Source of the DNA: Saccharopolyspora erythraea
GTDB lineage: Bacteria; Actinomycetota; Actinomycetes; Mycobacteriales; Pseudonocardiaceae
Direction: 5' to 3'
Length of the DNA: 64,000 nt
Assembly: GCF_018141105.1 (NCBI RefSeq)
Contig: NZ_CP054839.1
Coordinates: 4,402,001-4,466,000, forward strand
Positions 46,440-55,990 of the stretch are shown here, piece after piece (position 1 is the first letter of the stretch; each line of letters opens with the position of its first letter). A program made the translations under genes and the position numbers. Under the pieces are notes generated by a model that worked only from the letters and a program-made list of their open reading frames with translations, was not told the DNA's origin and searched no databases.

Positions 46440-47129
46440 TCATGCGGCGCTGGCGTCGCGTTCCAATGCGTTGCGGTAGCGGCGGGCGACGAGTTCGACG
46501 ACGCGGGGATGCGCGCCGATCGGTTCGGCGACACCCGCGACCGGCAGCTCCGCGAGCGTCCGGTGGAATAGACCCGGCGCCAGCAGGTACGGCGCGACGA
46601 ACGTGCGCGCGCCATCGCCGCACAGCTCGGCGGTCAGCGGGCGCGCCGTGGTGACGTAGCTGGGTCGCAGCCGCTGACCGCACCGGCGGCCGAGCAGCTG
46701 CGCGGCGGTGCGCACGTCGTCGAGTGCACGTGCGTCGGAGGAACCCGCGGCGGAGAACAGCACGCGGTCGCCGCGCCGCCATCCGGCGTCCCGGAGCCGG
46801 TCGAGCATCGCCTCGGCGAGTTCCGGTGCGGGCCCCAACGGAGGGCAGACGGCCACCTCGGCATCGGGTCCGAGCTGCTCGGGCAGGTCGGTGCGGACGT
46901 GGTACCCGGCTGCCAGGAACGCAGGCAGCACGACGGCCGGGCCGCCGACGGCGCGCAGTGCCTCGCCCACTGTCGGTCCGATGACGTCGACGTAGGCCAC
47001 GTGCACCGGTACGTCGAGGACCTCGCGCGCTGCCTGCGCGATGCGGTCGATTTCGCGGGGACCGCAAGGGTTCCTGGTGCCGTGGGCCACCAGCAGCAGC
47101 GGTGTGTTCACGGTCGCGGTCGGGCGCAT
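46440..47129 (-). CDS. Sirohydrochlorin chelatase (CbiX/SirB family)
   Basis: Class II chelatase of 229 residues that inserts Fe2+ (or Co2+) into sirohydrochlorin. The N-terminal LLLVAHGTRNPCG has the catalytic histidine, and VLPAFLAAGYHVRTDLPEQL the second metal-binding motif; the protein contains two repeats as in CbiX-long forms. Last gene of the nitrate operon, it would complete siroheme for NirB. ATG at 47129 has GGAGG 10 bases upstream; GTG at 47111, overlapping the nnaR stop as GTGA, is equally plausible. Confidence 0.88.
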   Translation of the reverse strand: MRPTATVNTPLLLVAHGTRNPCGPREIDRIAQAAREVLDVPVHVAYVDVIGPTVGEALRAVGGPAVVLPAFLAAGYHVRTDLPEQLGPDAEVAVCPPLGPAPELAEAMLDRLRDAGWRRGDRVLFSAAGSSDARALDDVRTAAQLLGRRCGQRLRPSYVTTARPLTAELCGDGARTFVAPYLLAPGLFHRTLAELPVAGVAEPIGAHPRVVELVARRYRNALERDASAA

Positions 47130-48265
47130 GGTGCTTGGTCCTCCGTCGGCTCCAGCGGAATCCGGTATCCGCGCTTGATCACGGTCTGCACGAGCTCGGG
47201 CGCGCCGAGCGAGGCGCGCAACCGGGCGATGGCCTGTTCGACGGCGTGCTCGTCGAGCGCGCGTTGCGCGGGCTGGCCCGCGTTGAGGGTTCCGGCCAGG
47301 TCGCGGCGCGCGATGACCCGGCCGGGCTGCTCCATCAGAGCGCGCAGCAGTGTTTTCGCGCTGGGGGAGAGCGGTTTGAGCTGGCCGTCGACCACCGCCG
47401 CGTGGCCTCGCAGCTGCAACCGGCGCCCGGCGACGGGCAGCACACGCGCCCGTGCGGGCAACGACTCGCACAGCGCGCGCACCAGTCCGCCGAGGCGGTA
47501 GCGCTCCGGCATCACCACGGCGATGCGGTGCTCGGCCAGCGGCGCGGCGGTCGCCGGTCCCACGCACGCCGCGAGCACCGGTCCGCGCAACGCCGACACG
47601 AGGCGGTCCAGGCGGCCTCGTTCGCCCGCGAGCGCCAGCAGATTGCCCGCCGCGGGCGCGCTGGTGAAGGTGACCGCGTCGAGCTCGTGCGCGCATGCGG
47701 CGTCGAGCAGGTTCTCCAGACCGGTCACGTCGGTCGGCGCCGACCACCGGTAGACCGGCAGCTCCACGACGTGCGCGCCCGCCGCGCGCAGCGCCGCGGT
47801 GAACTCCGGCAGCGGTCTGCCGTGCAGCTGCACCGCGACGCGCCGTCCGGCCAGCGGCTCGGAGAGCAGCATCTCGAGCACCCCCGCGGAGGACTCCGAC
47901 TCCGGTGACCAGGGGTCGGGCAGACCCGCCGCGCGCATCGCGCCCCTGGCCTTCGGCCCGCGCGCCAGCATCCGCGCGCCGTGCAGCGCGCTCCGCAGGT
48001 CTTCGCCGACGCCCCAGCCCTCGGCGGCCTCGGCCCAGCCGCGGAAGCCGATGCCCGTCGTGGCGACCACCACGTCGGGTGGTGCCTGGATGCACTCCTC
48101 GGTCGCGCGCCGCAGCTCGGTGTCGTCGGCCAGCGGCACGATGCGCAGCGCGGGGCCGTGCAGCACCCGCGCTCCGCGGCGTTCGAGGAGGGTGCCGAGC
48201 TCGTCGGCGCGGCGGGCCGAGGTCACCCCGACGGTGAACCCGGCCAGTTCGAGCGAGGCGGTCAC
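47108..48265 (-). CDS. nnaR: HemD-domain transcriptional regulator NnaR
   Basis: Protein of 385 residues joining a uroporphyrinogen-III synthase-like domain (about 1-255; FTVGVTSARRADELGTLLE, VVVATTGIGFRGW, FTSAPAAGNLL) to a C-terminal OmpR-type winged helix (about 290-378; PLSPSAKTLLRALMEQ, AVEQAIARLRASLG, VIKRGYRIPL). This architecture is that of NnaR (Streptomyces SCO2958, mycobacterial Rv0260c), which activates nitrate/nitrite assimilation genes together with GlnR. Whether it still makes uroporphyrinogen III is doubtful. GTG at 48265 overlaps the nirD stop (GTGA). Confidence 0.88.
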   Translation of the reverse strand: MTASLELAGFTVGVTSARRADELGTLLERRGARVLHGPALRIVPLADDTELRRATEECIQAPPDVVVATTGIGFRGWAEAAEGWGVGEDLRSALHGARMLARGPKARGAMRAAGLPDPWSPESESSAGVLEMLLSEPLAGRRVAVQLHGRPLPEFTAALRAAGAHVVELPVYRWSAPTDVTGLENLLDAACAHELDAVTFTSAPAAGNLLALAGERGRLDRLVSALRGPVLAACVGPATAAPLAEHRIAVVMPERYRLGGLVRALCESLPARARVLPVAGRRLQLRGHAAVVDGQLKPLSPSAKTLLRALMEQPGRVIARRDLAGTLNAGQPAQRALDEHAVEQAIARLRASLGAPELVQTVIKRGYRIPLEPTEDQAPCARPRP

Positions 48266-48585
48266 GGAAGCCCGATCTCCACCACGTCGTCCTTGCGGCG
48301 CACCGCGAACGTCGGCAGCCGCGTGCCGGGGTCGTCCAGGCACTCGCCGGTCCGCAGCGAGAACACCTGCTTGAGCATCGGGGAGGCGACGGTGGGCTCG
48401 CCCTCGCGGTCGCCGACGATGCCGCGGCTGATGACGCCCGCACCGCAGTACGGGTCGACGTTGCCGACGGCGAACAGCTCGCCGTCACCGGTGCGGAACA
48501 ACGCGACCGGGTGCTCACCCAGCAGCGCGGGCACCCCGTACTCGGGGCTCAGCGACTCGTACGCGCAGATCTGCTGCCACTTCAC
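48262..48585 (-). CDS. nirD: Nitrite reductase (NADH) small subunit NirD
   Basis: Small subunit of assimilatory nitrite reductase, 107 residues, a Rieske-fold protein. It has LFRTGDGELFAVGNVDPYCGAGVISRG at its core, seen here as VGNVDPYCGAG, and AVRRKDDVVEIGLP at the end. The Cys-x-His / Cys-x2-His ligands of true Rieske proteins are absent, as in other NirD. GTG at 48585 overlaps the nirB stop and has GGAGG 8 bases upstream, so expression is coupled to the large subunit. Confidence 0.93.
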   Translation of the reverse strand: MKWQQICAYESLSPEYGVPALLGEHPVALFRTGDGELFAVGNVDPYCGAGVISRGIVGDREGEPTVASPMLKQVFSLRTGECLDDPGTRLPTFAVRRKDDVVEIGLP

Positions 48586-51092
48586 GCTCGGACCTCCTGT
48601 CGGATCGACGGCATGGGGAGGGAGACCGGGCGGATCTGCCCGCGCTCCTCGGTGAAGCTGATGGTCGGGTCGGGTGCGTCCGGGGCGTTGACGAACGACA
48701 CGAACCGCGCGAGCTTGTGCGGGTCGCGCAGCACGCCGGCCCACTCGTCGCTGTAGTTGCCGACGTGTGCGGCCATCGCCGCCTCCAGGTCGGCGGCGAT
48801 GCCCAGCGAGTCCTCGACCACGACCTCGCGCACGTGCTCCAGCCCGCCTTCGAGCGACTCGATCCAGGCCGAGGTGCGCTGCAGGCGGTCGGCGGTGCGC
48901 ACGTAGAACATGAGGAACCGGTCGATGAGCCGCACCAGGCCGTCGTCGTCGAGGTCGGCGGCCAGCAGCTCGGCGTGGCGCGGGGTGAACCCGCCGTTGC
49001 CGCCGACGTAGAGGTTCCAGCCCTTGTCGGTGGCGATCACGCCGAAGTCCTTCGAGCGGGCCTCGGCGCACTCCCGCGCGCAACCCGACACCCCGGACTT
49101 GAGCTTGTGCGGCGAGCGCAGGCCCCGGTAGCGCAGCTCCAGCCGGATGGCCATGGCCACCGAGTCCTGCACGCCGTAGCGGCACCAGTCGTTGCCGACG
49201 CAGGACTTCACGGTGCGCAGCGCCTTGCCGTAGGCGTGGCCGGACTCGAAACCGGCGTCGACCAGCCGCCGCCAGATCTCGGGCAGCTGCTCCACCCGCG
49301 CGCCGAACATGTCGATGCGCTGACCGCCGGTGATCTTGGTGTAGAGGCCGAAGTCCCTGGCGACCTCGCCGATCGTGATGAGCTTGTCCGGGGTGATCTC
49401 GCCGCCGGGGATCCTGGGCACCACCGAGTACGTGCCGTTGCGCTGGAGGTTGGCCAGGAACCGGTCGTTGGTGTCCTGCAGGCCGGCGTGCTCGCCGTCG
49501 AGGACGTGGCCGCGGCCGAGGCTGGCCAGGATCGAGGCCACGGCCGGCTTGCAGATGTCGCACCCGCGTCCGCTGCCGTGCCTGCCGATCAGCTCCGAGA
49601 AGGTCTGGATGCCGGTGGCGTGCACGATCTCGAACAGCTCCGAGCGGGACTGCGGGAAGTGCTCGCACAGCGCGTTGGAGGTGCTGACGCCGCATTCGGA
49701 GAGCAGGTTCTTCAGCATCGGCACGCACGAGCCGCAGCTGGTGCCCGCCTTGGTGCAGCCCTTGACGGCGGCGACGTCGGTGAGCTCCTGCTCGGTGATG
49801 GCGGTGGTGATGTCCTGTTTGGACACGTTGTTGCAGGAGCAGACGATCGCATCGCCCGGCAGCGCGCCGGCGTCGACGCCGCTGCCCGCGGGCAGCAGGA
49901 GCTGCTCGGGCGGCGCGGGCAGCTCGCGCCCGACCAGCGGCCGCAGCACCGAGTAGGCGCCGGCGTCGCCGACGAGCACCCCGCCGAGCAGCACCTGCGC
50001 GTCGTCGCTGAGCACGAGCTTGGCGTAGGTGCCCGCCGCGTTGTTGGCGTAGACGACCTCCAGCGCGCCCCCGGTCGTGCCGTGGGCGTCGCCGAAGCTG
50101 GCCACGTCGACGCCGAGCAGCTTGAGCTTGGTGGACATGTCGGCACCCGGGAAGCCGTCACCGGCGGCGTCCACGAGCTGTCCGGCGACCACTTCGGCCA
50201 TCGTGTAACCGGGCGCGACCAGCCCGTAGCAGCGTCCCTCGACCGCGGCGCACTCGCCGACGGCGTAGATGTGCTCGTCGCTGGTGCGGCACCGGTCGTC
50301 GACCAGGATCCCGCCGCGCTCGGCCCGCTCCAGCCCGGCCGGTTCGGCGAGCTCGTCGCGCGGCCGCACGCCGGCGGAGAACACCACCACGTCGGTGTCG
50401 ATGGTGGTGCCGTCGGCCAGCGTCACGCCGCGCACCCGGCCCTGCTCGTCGGCGTCGACGGACTGCGTCGCGGCGCCGCAGTGCACGGTGAGCCCGAGGT
50501 CGCCGACCAGGCGCGACAGCACCTGCCCGCCGCCCTCGTCGACCTGCAACGGCATCAGCCGCGGTGCCATCTCGACCACGTGCGGGTGCATCCCGAGCAG
50601 CCGCAGCGCGTTGGCCGCCTCCAGCCCGAGCAGACCGCCGCCGATCACCACGCCGGGCTTGCCCTCGGTCGCGGCGTCGCGGATCTCGTCCAGGTCGTCC
50701 AGTGTCCGGTAGACGAAGCAGCCGTCGAGGTCGTGGCCGGGCACCGGCGGGACGAACGGGCGCGATCCGGTGGCCAGCACCAGCGCGTCGTAGCCGAGCA
50801 CCGCGCCGTCGGTCGTGGACACCGTCCTGGCGTGCCGGTCGACGGACGCCGCGCCGGTGTCCAGCCGCAGGTCGACCAGCGGGTCGTCGAGGAACTCGTG
50901 GGTGACCAGGCTCAGGTCCTCGGCGCTCTTGCCGTCCAGGTAGGACGACAGCGCGACGCGGTCGTAGGCCGGGCGCGACTCCTCGCCGAGCACGACGATC
51001 CGCCAGGTCCCGGCCGCGTCGCGAGCCCGGACCTCCTCCACGAGGCGGTGACCGACCATGCCGTGGCCGACGACGATCAGGGTGCGGGTCAT
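48582..51092 (-). CDS. nirB: Nitrite reductase (NADH) large subunit NirB
   Basis: Siroheme and [4Fe-4S] enzyme of 836 residues reducing nitrite to ammonium. In order: FAD/NAD domain (1-400; IVVGHGMVGHRLVEEV, VVIGGGLLGLEAANAL), BFD-like [2Fe-2S] region (about 420-480; VCSCNNVSKQDI, TSCGSCVPML), then nitrite/sulfite reductase domains (about 540-830) with CVGNDWCRYG and GVSGCARECAEA supplying the cluster and siroheme cysteines. The ATG overlaps the stop of the upstream flavoprotein gene (ATGA). Transcription is likely from the narK promoter. Confidence 0.96.
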   Translation of the reverse strand: MTRTLIVVGHGMVGHRLVEEVRARDAAGTWRIVVLGEESRPAYDRVALSSYLDGKSAEDLSLVTHEFLDDPLVDLRLDTGAASVDRHARTVSTTDGAVLGYDALVLATGSRPFVPPVPGHDLDGCFVYRTLDDLDEIRDAATEGKPGVVIGGGLLGLEAANALRLLGMHPHVVEMAPRLMPLQVDEGGGQVLSRLVGDLGLTVHCGAATQSVDADEQGRVRGVTLADGTTIDTDVVVFSAGVRPRDELAEPAGLERAERGGILVDDRCRTSDEHIYAVGECAAVEGRCYGLVAPGYTMAEVVAGQLVDAAGDGFPGADMSTKLKLLGVDVASFGDAHGTTGGALEVVYANNAAGTYAKLVLSDDAQVLLGGVLVGDAGAYSVLRPLVGRELPAPPEQLLLPAGSGVDAGALPGDAIVCSCNNVSKQDITTAITEQELTDVAAVKGCTKAGTSCGSCVPMLKNLLSECGVSTSNALCEHFPQSRSELFEIVHATGIQTFSELIGRHGSGRGCDICKPAVASILASLGRGHVLDGEHAGLQDTNDRFLANLQRNGTYSVVPRIPGGEITPDKLITIGEVARDFGLYTKITGGQRIDMFGARVEQLPEIWRRLVDAGFESGHAYGKALRTVKSCVGNDWCRYGVQDSVAMAIRLELRYRGLRSPHKLKSGVSGCARECAEARSKDFGVIATDKGWNLYVGGNGGFTPRHAELLAADLDDDGLVRLIDRFLMFYVRTADRLQRTSAWIESLEGGLEHVREVVVEDSLGIAADLEAAMAAHVGNYSDEWAGVLRDPHKLARFVSFVNAPDAPDPTISFTEERGQIRPVSLPMPSIRQEVRA

Positions 51093-52471
51093 GCGGCGCC
51101 CTCCTGTTGTTCTTCGGTGCGGGTGCGTAGTGAGCCGCAGATGCGGCGGACGTCGTCGGCGCAGCCACCGCAGCCGGTGGTCGCGCGAGTGGCCTGGGCG
51201 ATGTCGGCCACGCTGCGCGCTCCGCCCTGCCATGCGGTGGTCAGCGCCTTCTTCGTGACGTTGTTGCAGCGGCAGACCACGGCGTCGTCGGGCAGCTCGA
51301 CCGGGGTCGTGCGGGTGGCCGCCGCCGTGCCGAGCAGCAGACCGAGCCGGTCCGACGGGACCGGCAGGTCGCCGTCGTGCAGCTGGGTCACCGAGGCGAT
51401 CGCCTGCGGGAAGCCGAACAGGACCGCGCCCGCGACGCGTTCGTCGGCCAGCGCGATCCGCGCGTAGCGGCCGCGCGCCGGGTCGGACAGCGTGACGACT
51501 TCGGCGTCGAGGCTGGCCAGCGCTTCGCGGGAACCGATCGAGACCAGGTCGATGCCGCGGGCCTTCAGCCGTGTGACGGTCTTGGTGCCGCGGTACCGGC
51601 TGCGCGCACCGGTCAGCCGCTGAGCCAGCGCCTCGGCCTGCTCCCAGGCGGAGGCGACGAGCCCGGACACCGTTCCGCCGTGTTCGGCGCAGTCGCCGAT
51701 GGCGTGGACGTTCGGGTCGCTGGTGGCCATGCCGTCGTCGACCACGACGCCGTGCTCGACCCGCAGCCCGGCGCGCCGCGCGAGCCCGGTCTCGGGTTCG
51801 ACACCTGCGCAGACCACGACCTCGTCGGCCGGCAGGACCTCGCCGTCGTCGAGGACGAGCTTGCCCGGCTGCCGTTCGACCGCCTTGCGCTCGAGCCGCG
51901 CCTCCACGCCGAGCGTGCCGAGCCGTTCGGCGAGCAGCTTGCCCGCGGTGGCGTCGAGCTGGCGGTCCATCGGATACCTGCCCGGGTGCACCAGGACGAC
52001 CTCGGCACCACGACCGGCGAGCGCGCGCGCCGCCTCGACGCCGAGGATCCCGCCGCCCAGCACCGCGACCCGCCCGCGGGGGAGCTCGGCGCAGTCGGCG
52101 AGGGTGCGCAGGGTGCGGACGTTCCCGCAGTCGCGCAGCCCGGGGACGTCGGGTAGGCGCGGGCGCGCCCCGGTGGCCAGGACCAGCTCGTCGTAGTGGT
52201 GGGGACCGTCGGTGTCGGTGTGCACCTCGCGTCCGGCGCGGTCGATGCCGGTGGCGCTCACCCCGAGCCGGACGTCGGCGTCGAGCGGGGGCAGCGCGAT
52301 GCCGTCGGCGGTGAGCGAGCCGTCGAGCACCGAGCCGAGCAGCACGCGGTTGTAGGCGGCGTGGCCCTCCGCGCCGAGCACGGTGATCGGCCCGCTGTGA
52401 CCGTGGTGGCGCATCCGCTCGGTGAAGCGGTGCGCGGCGGGGCCGTTGCCGACGACGACGATGCGGCTCAT
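51089..52471 (-). CDS. FAD-dependent electron-transfer subunit of assimilatory nitrate reductase
   Basis: Protein of 460 residues related to the N-terminal half of NirB and to NasC-type subunits: FAD motif IVVVGNGPAAHRF, NAD motif VAVLGGGILGVEAARALAG, ADEVVVCAGVEPETGL, AIGDCAEHGG, and a C-terminal BFD-like [2Fe-2S] domain (VVCRCNNVTKKAL, TTGCGGCADDV). It lacks the sulfite-reductase domains. Placed between the nitrate reductase catalytic gene and nirB with ATGA overlaps on both sides, it probably carries electrons from NAD(P)H to the molybdenum subunit. Confidence 0.88.
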   Translation of the reverse strand: MSRIVVVGNGPAAHRFTERMRHHGHSGPITVLGAEGHAAYNRVLLGSVLDGSLTADGIALPPLDADVRLGVSATGIDRAGREVHTDTDGPHHYDELVLATGARPRLPDVPGLRDCGNVRTLRTLADCAELPRGRVAVLGGGILGVEAARALAGRGAEVVLVHPGRYPMDRQLDATAGKLLAERLGTLGVEARLERKAVERQPGKLVLDDGEVLPADEVVVCAGVEPETGLARRAGLRVEHGVVVDDGMATSDPNVHAIGDCAEHGGTVSGLVASAWEQAEALAQRLTGARSRYRGTKTVTRLKARGIDLVSIGSREALASLDAEVVTLSDPARGRYARIALADERVAGAVLFGFPQAIASVTQLHDGDLPVPSDRLGLLLGTAAATRTTPVELPDDAVVCRCNNVTKKALTTAWQGGARSVADIAQATRATTGCGGCADDVRRICGSLRTRTEEQQEGAA

Positions 52472-54537
52472 CGGGTCACCTCCGGCTGGATGCGCACGGC
52501 GCTGACCTTGAACTCGGGCATCCGGCTGCGCGGGTCGAGCGCGTCGCCGGTGATGAGGTTGGCCCGCGCCTGGTCGGGGAAGTGGAAGGGCAGGAAAACC
52601 GTGTCGGTGCGCATGGTTCCGACCAGGCGGACGCGCGCCACGGTGTGCCCGCGAGCCGAGCTGACGCGGGCGAGACCGCCGTCGCTGAGCCCGGCCCGGT
52701 CGGCGGTGTCGGGGTGGATCTCCACGAACGACTCCGGTGCCGCGGCGTTGAGGTCGGGGACCCGGCGGGTCTGCGCGCCGGACTGGTACTGGGCCAGGAC
52801 TCGTCCCGTGGTGGCGCGCAGCGGGTAGTCCTCGCTCGGCGTCTCGGCGGGGTCGCGGTGGTCGACCGCGCCGAACCGCGCCCGGCCGTCGGGGTGCGCG
52901 AAGCCGTCGAGGAACAGCCGCGGGGTGCCCGGGTGCTCGGGGCCGGGGCACGGCCAGTGCAGGGCCTCGCCGTTGTCGAGGCGCTCGTAGCTGATGCCGG
53001 AGTAGTCGGCGCGGCCACCGCGCGAGGCGCGGCGCAGCTCGTCGAAGACCTCGCGCGGCGAGGTGGGGTAGCGGTGGCCGGGTTCACCGAGGCGGGTGGC
53101 CAGGCCGTGCAGCACCTCCAGGTCGCTGCGCGCATGCCTCGGGGGGACCTGCAGCCTGCGGCGGCGCAGGACGCGTCCCTCCAGGTTGGTCATGGTGCCG
53201 TCCTCCTCGGCCCACTGGGTCACCGGCAGCACCACGTCGGCCATCCGCGCGGTCTCCGACGGCACGAAGTCGGCCACCACCAGCAGGTCCAAAGAGGACA
53301 GCCGCTCGGTGATGTGGCCCGCGTTGGGTGCCGAGACCGCAGGGTTGGACCCGAACACCAGCAGCGCACGCGGACCGCCGTCGGTGCCGAGGGCGTCGAG
53401 CAGCTCGTACGCGCTGCGGCCGGGGCCCGGCAGCGACTCCGGCGGCACTCCCCAGACGCCGGCGACGTGCTCTCGCGCCGCCGGGTCGGTGATCATCCGG
53501 TAGCCGGGGAGCTGGTCGGCCTTCTGGCCATGCTCCCGGCCGCCCTGCCCGTTGCCCTGCCCGGTCAGGCAGCCGTAGCCGCTGCCCTCCGTCCCGGGCA
53601 GGCCCAGCGCCAGCGCGAGGTTGACGAAGCCCGCGACGGTGTCGACGCCCTTGCTGTGCTGCTCGGCGCCGCGACCGGTCAGCACGTAGGCGCGGCCGGC
53701 CTCCGCGAGCATGCGGACCGCGGTGCGCTGCGCGCTGACCGCGACACCGGTGACCCGCTCGACCCGCTCCGGCCACCATGCCAGCGCCCGCTGCCACGCG
53801 GCGTCGAAGCCGGTCGTGCGGGTGCGGACGTAGTCGGTGTCGATCCAGCCGTCGACGACCGCGACGTGCAGCAGCCCGAGCACCAGCGCCAGGTCGGTGC
53901 CGGGAGCGGGCTGCAGGTGCAGCGCGGCCTGTTCGGCGGTCGCGGTGGTGCGGGGGTCGATGACGACCAGCTCCGCCTGCCGCAGGTGCTGCATCAGCGG
54001 CGGCATGGTCTCGGCCGGGTTCGCCCCCGCCAGCAGCACCACGTCGGCCGAGGCCAGGTCGGTGACCGGGAACGGCAGCCCGCGGTCGAGGCCGAAGGCG
54101 GCCGTGCCCGCCGCGGCGGCCGACGACATGCAGAACCGGCCGTTGTAGTCGATCTGGCTGGTGCGCAGCGCGAGCCGGGCGAACTTGCCCAGCAGGTAGG
54201 CCTTCTCGTTGGTCAGTCCGCCACCGCCGAAGACGCCGACCGCGTCCGGTCCGTGCTCGTCCCGGATCCGCCGCAGCCCACCGGCGACCACGTCGAGCGC
54301 GGTGTCCCAGTCGACCGCGGTGAGGCTGCCGTCGGTGCCGCGCACCATCGGGTTGCGCAGCCGGTCGGGGGTGTCCAGCAGCGCCGGCGCGGTCCAGCCC
54401 TTCTGGCAAAGCCCGCCGTTGTTGACCGGGAAGTCCGACGGCCGCACGGTCACACCCGCGCGTTCGCGGGAGAGCCGGGTGCCGCATTGCAGGGCGCAGT
54501 ACGGGCAGTGAGTCGCCACGGTGCGGAGCTCAGGCAT
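52468..54537 (-). CDS. nasA: Assimilatory nitrate reductase catalytic subunit (molybdopterin)
   Basis: Mo-bisMGD enzyme of 689 residues reducing nitrate to nitrite. The N-terminal [4Fe-4S] site is CPYCALQCG (Cys11, 14, 18) with the fourth Cys in GGLCQKGW near 46. VGVFGGGGLTNEKAYLLGKFARLALRT is the molybdopterin region, here noted as GGLTNEKAYL, and GRFCMSSAAAAG follows. The C-terminal dinucleotide-binding barrel ends near residue 685. ATG at 54537 overlaps the narK end by 8 bases. The cofactor needs MobA, encoded 4 kb away. Confidence 0.94.
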   Translation of the reverse strand: MPELRTVATHCPYCALQCGTRLSRERAGVTVRPSDFPVNNGGLCQKGWTAPALLDTPDRLRNPMVRGTDGSLTAVDWDTALDVVAGGLRRIRDEHGPDAVGVFGGGGLTNEKAYLLGKFARLALRTSQIDYNGRFCMSSAAAAGTAAFGLDRGLPFPVTDLASADVVLLAGANPAETMPPLMQHLRQAELVVIDPRTTATAEQAALHLQPAPGTDLALVLGLLHVAVVDGWIDTDYVRTRTTGFDAAWQRALAWWPERVERVTGVAVSAQRTAVRMLAEAGRAYVLTGRGAEQHSKGVDTVAGFVNLALALGLPGTEGSGYGCLTGQGNGQGGREHGQKADQLPGYRMITDPAAREHVAGVWGVPPESLPGPGRSAYELLDALGTDGGPRALLVFGSNPAVSAPNAGHITERLSSLDLLVVADFVPSETARMADVVLPVTQWAEEDGTMTNLEGRVLRRRRLQVPPRHARSDLEVLHGLATRLGEPGHRYPTSPREVFDELRRASRGGRADYSGISYERLDNGEALHWPCPGPEHPGTPRLFLDGFAHPDGRARFGAVDHRDPAETPSEDYPLRATTGRVLAQYQSGAQTRRVPDLNAAAPESFVEIHPDTADRAGLSDGGLARVSSARGHTVARVRLVGTMRTDTVFLPFHFPDQARANLITGDALDPRSRMPEFKVSAVRIQPEVTR

Positions 54538-55921
54538 CGGCGCCGACCTTGGCCGGGAGCCGGGTCGCCGACGCCTCCCGGGCGGCCGCGCCACGCAGGT
54601 ACACCGCCCAGGTGACGACCACGCACGCCGCGTAGAAGGCGAGGAAGGTGAGCAGCGCGGCGTCCCCGCTCGCTGCGGCACCGCCGAAGGAGGCGCGGAA
54701 GGTGAGGTTGATGAACACCCCGCCGAGCGCGCCGACCGCGCCGGCGATGCCCATCACGGTCCCGGAGAACCTGCGGACCCAGGCGAAAGCCTCGACCGCG
54801 TCGCCGCCCTCGGTGATGGTCTGCTCGGCCTGCCGGGCGAACACCGCCGGGATCATCTTGTACACCGAGCCGTTGCCGATGCCGGTGAGCACGAACAGCA
54901 CCACGAACGAACCCAGGTACAGCGGGAACGAGTCGACCGACGAGGCCACCAGCAGCATCCCGGTGCCCGCGGCCATGCCGATGAAGTTCCACAGCGTCAC
55001 GCGCTCGCCGCCCCAGCGGTCCGACATCCAGCCGCCCACGGGCCGCGACAGCGAGCCGAGCAGCGGGCCGATGAAGGTGTAGGTCGCCGCCTGCAGCGGG
55101 GTGAAGTCGAACTGGTTCTGCAGTACCAGGCCGAACGCGAAGCCGTATCCGATGAACGAGCCGAACGTGCCGATGTAGAGGAACGAGATCCACCAGGTGT
55201 GCTTGTTGCCCGCGGCGGCGCGCAGCATTCCCGGTTCCCGGCGGACGGCGTCGACGTTGTCCATGCGCAGTGCGGCGAGCAGGGCCGCGACCACGATCAG
55301 CGGCAGGTACAGGCCGGCGATGTAGGCGGGGCTGGTGCTGCCGACCGTCGCGATCACGAGCAGTCCGACCACCTGGATCACCGCGACCCCGATGTTGCCG
55401 CCGCCTGCGTTGAGCCCCAGCGCCCAGCCCTGGTGGCGCTGCGGGAAGAAGGTCGTGATGTTGGTCATCGAGGACGCGAAGTTCCCGCCCCCGACGCCGG
55501 TCAGGGCGCCGATCACCAGGAACACCCACAGCGGCGTCCCGGGCTGCTGCACGAACCAGAACGTCAGTCCCGTCGGCACCAGCAGGATCGAGGTGGAGAA
55601 GATCGTCCAGTTCCGACCGCCGAAGCGGGTGATGCCCTGGCTGTAGGGGATCCGCAGCAGCGCGCCGACCGCCGCGGGCGTGGTCACCAGCAGGAACTTC
55701 TCGCTCGGCGAGAAGCCCAGGCCGATGGCCGGCGACATGAACAGCACCATGACCGACCAGATGCTCCAGACGGAGAATCCGATGTGCTCGGACAGGATGG
55801 ACAGCCACAGGTTGCGGCGGGCCACGTACTTGCCCTCGCGCTCCCAGAACTCCTCGTTCTCGGGGTCCCAGCCCTCGATCCAGCGTCTGGAACCGGCTCC
55901 GGGGGAACGTGTCGTGCTCAC
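54530..55921 (-). CDS. narK: Nitrate/nitrite MFS transporter NarK
   Basis: First gene of the nitrate operon: a 12-helix NNP-family transporter of 463 residues importing nitrate (and/or exchanging nitrite). The nitrate signatures are GVGGGNFASSMTNITTFFP and GLNAGGGNIGVAVIQ in the two halves (positions about 125-165), and SRPVGGWMSDRWGG in the loop. The cytosolic N-terminus WDPENEEFWEREGKYVARRN is typical of actinobacterial NarK. GTG at 55921 has GAGGAGGT 7 bases upstream. A candidate GlnR site lies 70-85 bases before the start. Confidence 0.94.
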   Translation of the reverse strand: MSTTRSPGAGSRRWIEGWDPENEEFWEREGKYVARRNLWLSILSEHIGFSVWSIWSVMVLFMSPAIGLGFSPSEKFLLVTTPAAVGALLRIPYSQGITRFGGRNWTIFSTSILLVPTGLTFWFVQQPGTPLWVFLVIGALTGVGGGNFASSMTNITTFFPQRHQGWALGLNAGGGNIGVAVIQVVGLLVIATVGSTSPAYIAGLYLPLIVVAALLAALRMDNVDAVRREPGMLRAAAGNKHTWWISFLYIGTFGSFIGYGFAFGLVLQNQFDFTPLQAATYTFIGPLLGSLSRPVGGWMSDRWGGERVTLWNFIGMAAGTGMLLVASSVDSFPLYLGSFVVLFVLTGIGNGSVYKMIPAVFARQAEQTITEGGDAVEAFAWVRRFSGTVMGIAGAVGALGGVFINLTFRASFGGAAASGDAALLTFLAFYAACVVVTWAVYLRGAAAREASATRLPAKVGADA

Positions 55922-55990
55922 CTGGCGTACCTCCTCGCGTCGTGCTGGGCCGACCTTAGGAACGGGGTGTTTCCAGGACCGGCCGCTCGC

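Noticed and set aside
48262-48585. NirD as a functional Rieske [2Fe-2S] protein
   Set aside because: The required Cys-x-His and Cys-x2-His ligand pairs are absent; only the fold is shared.
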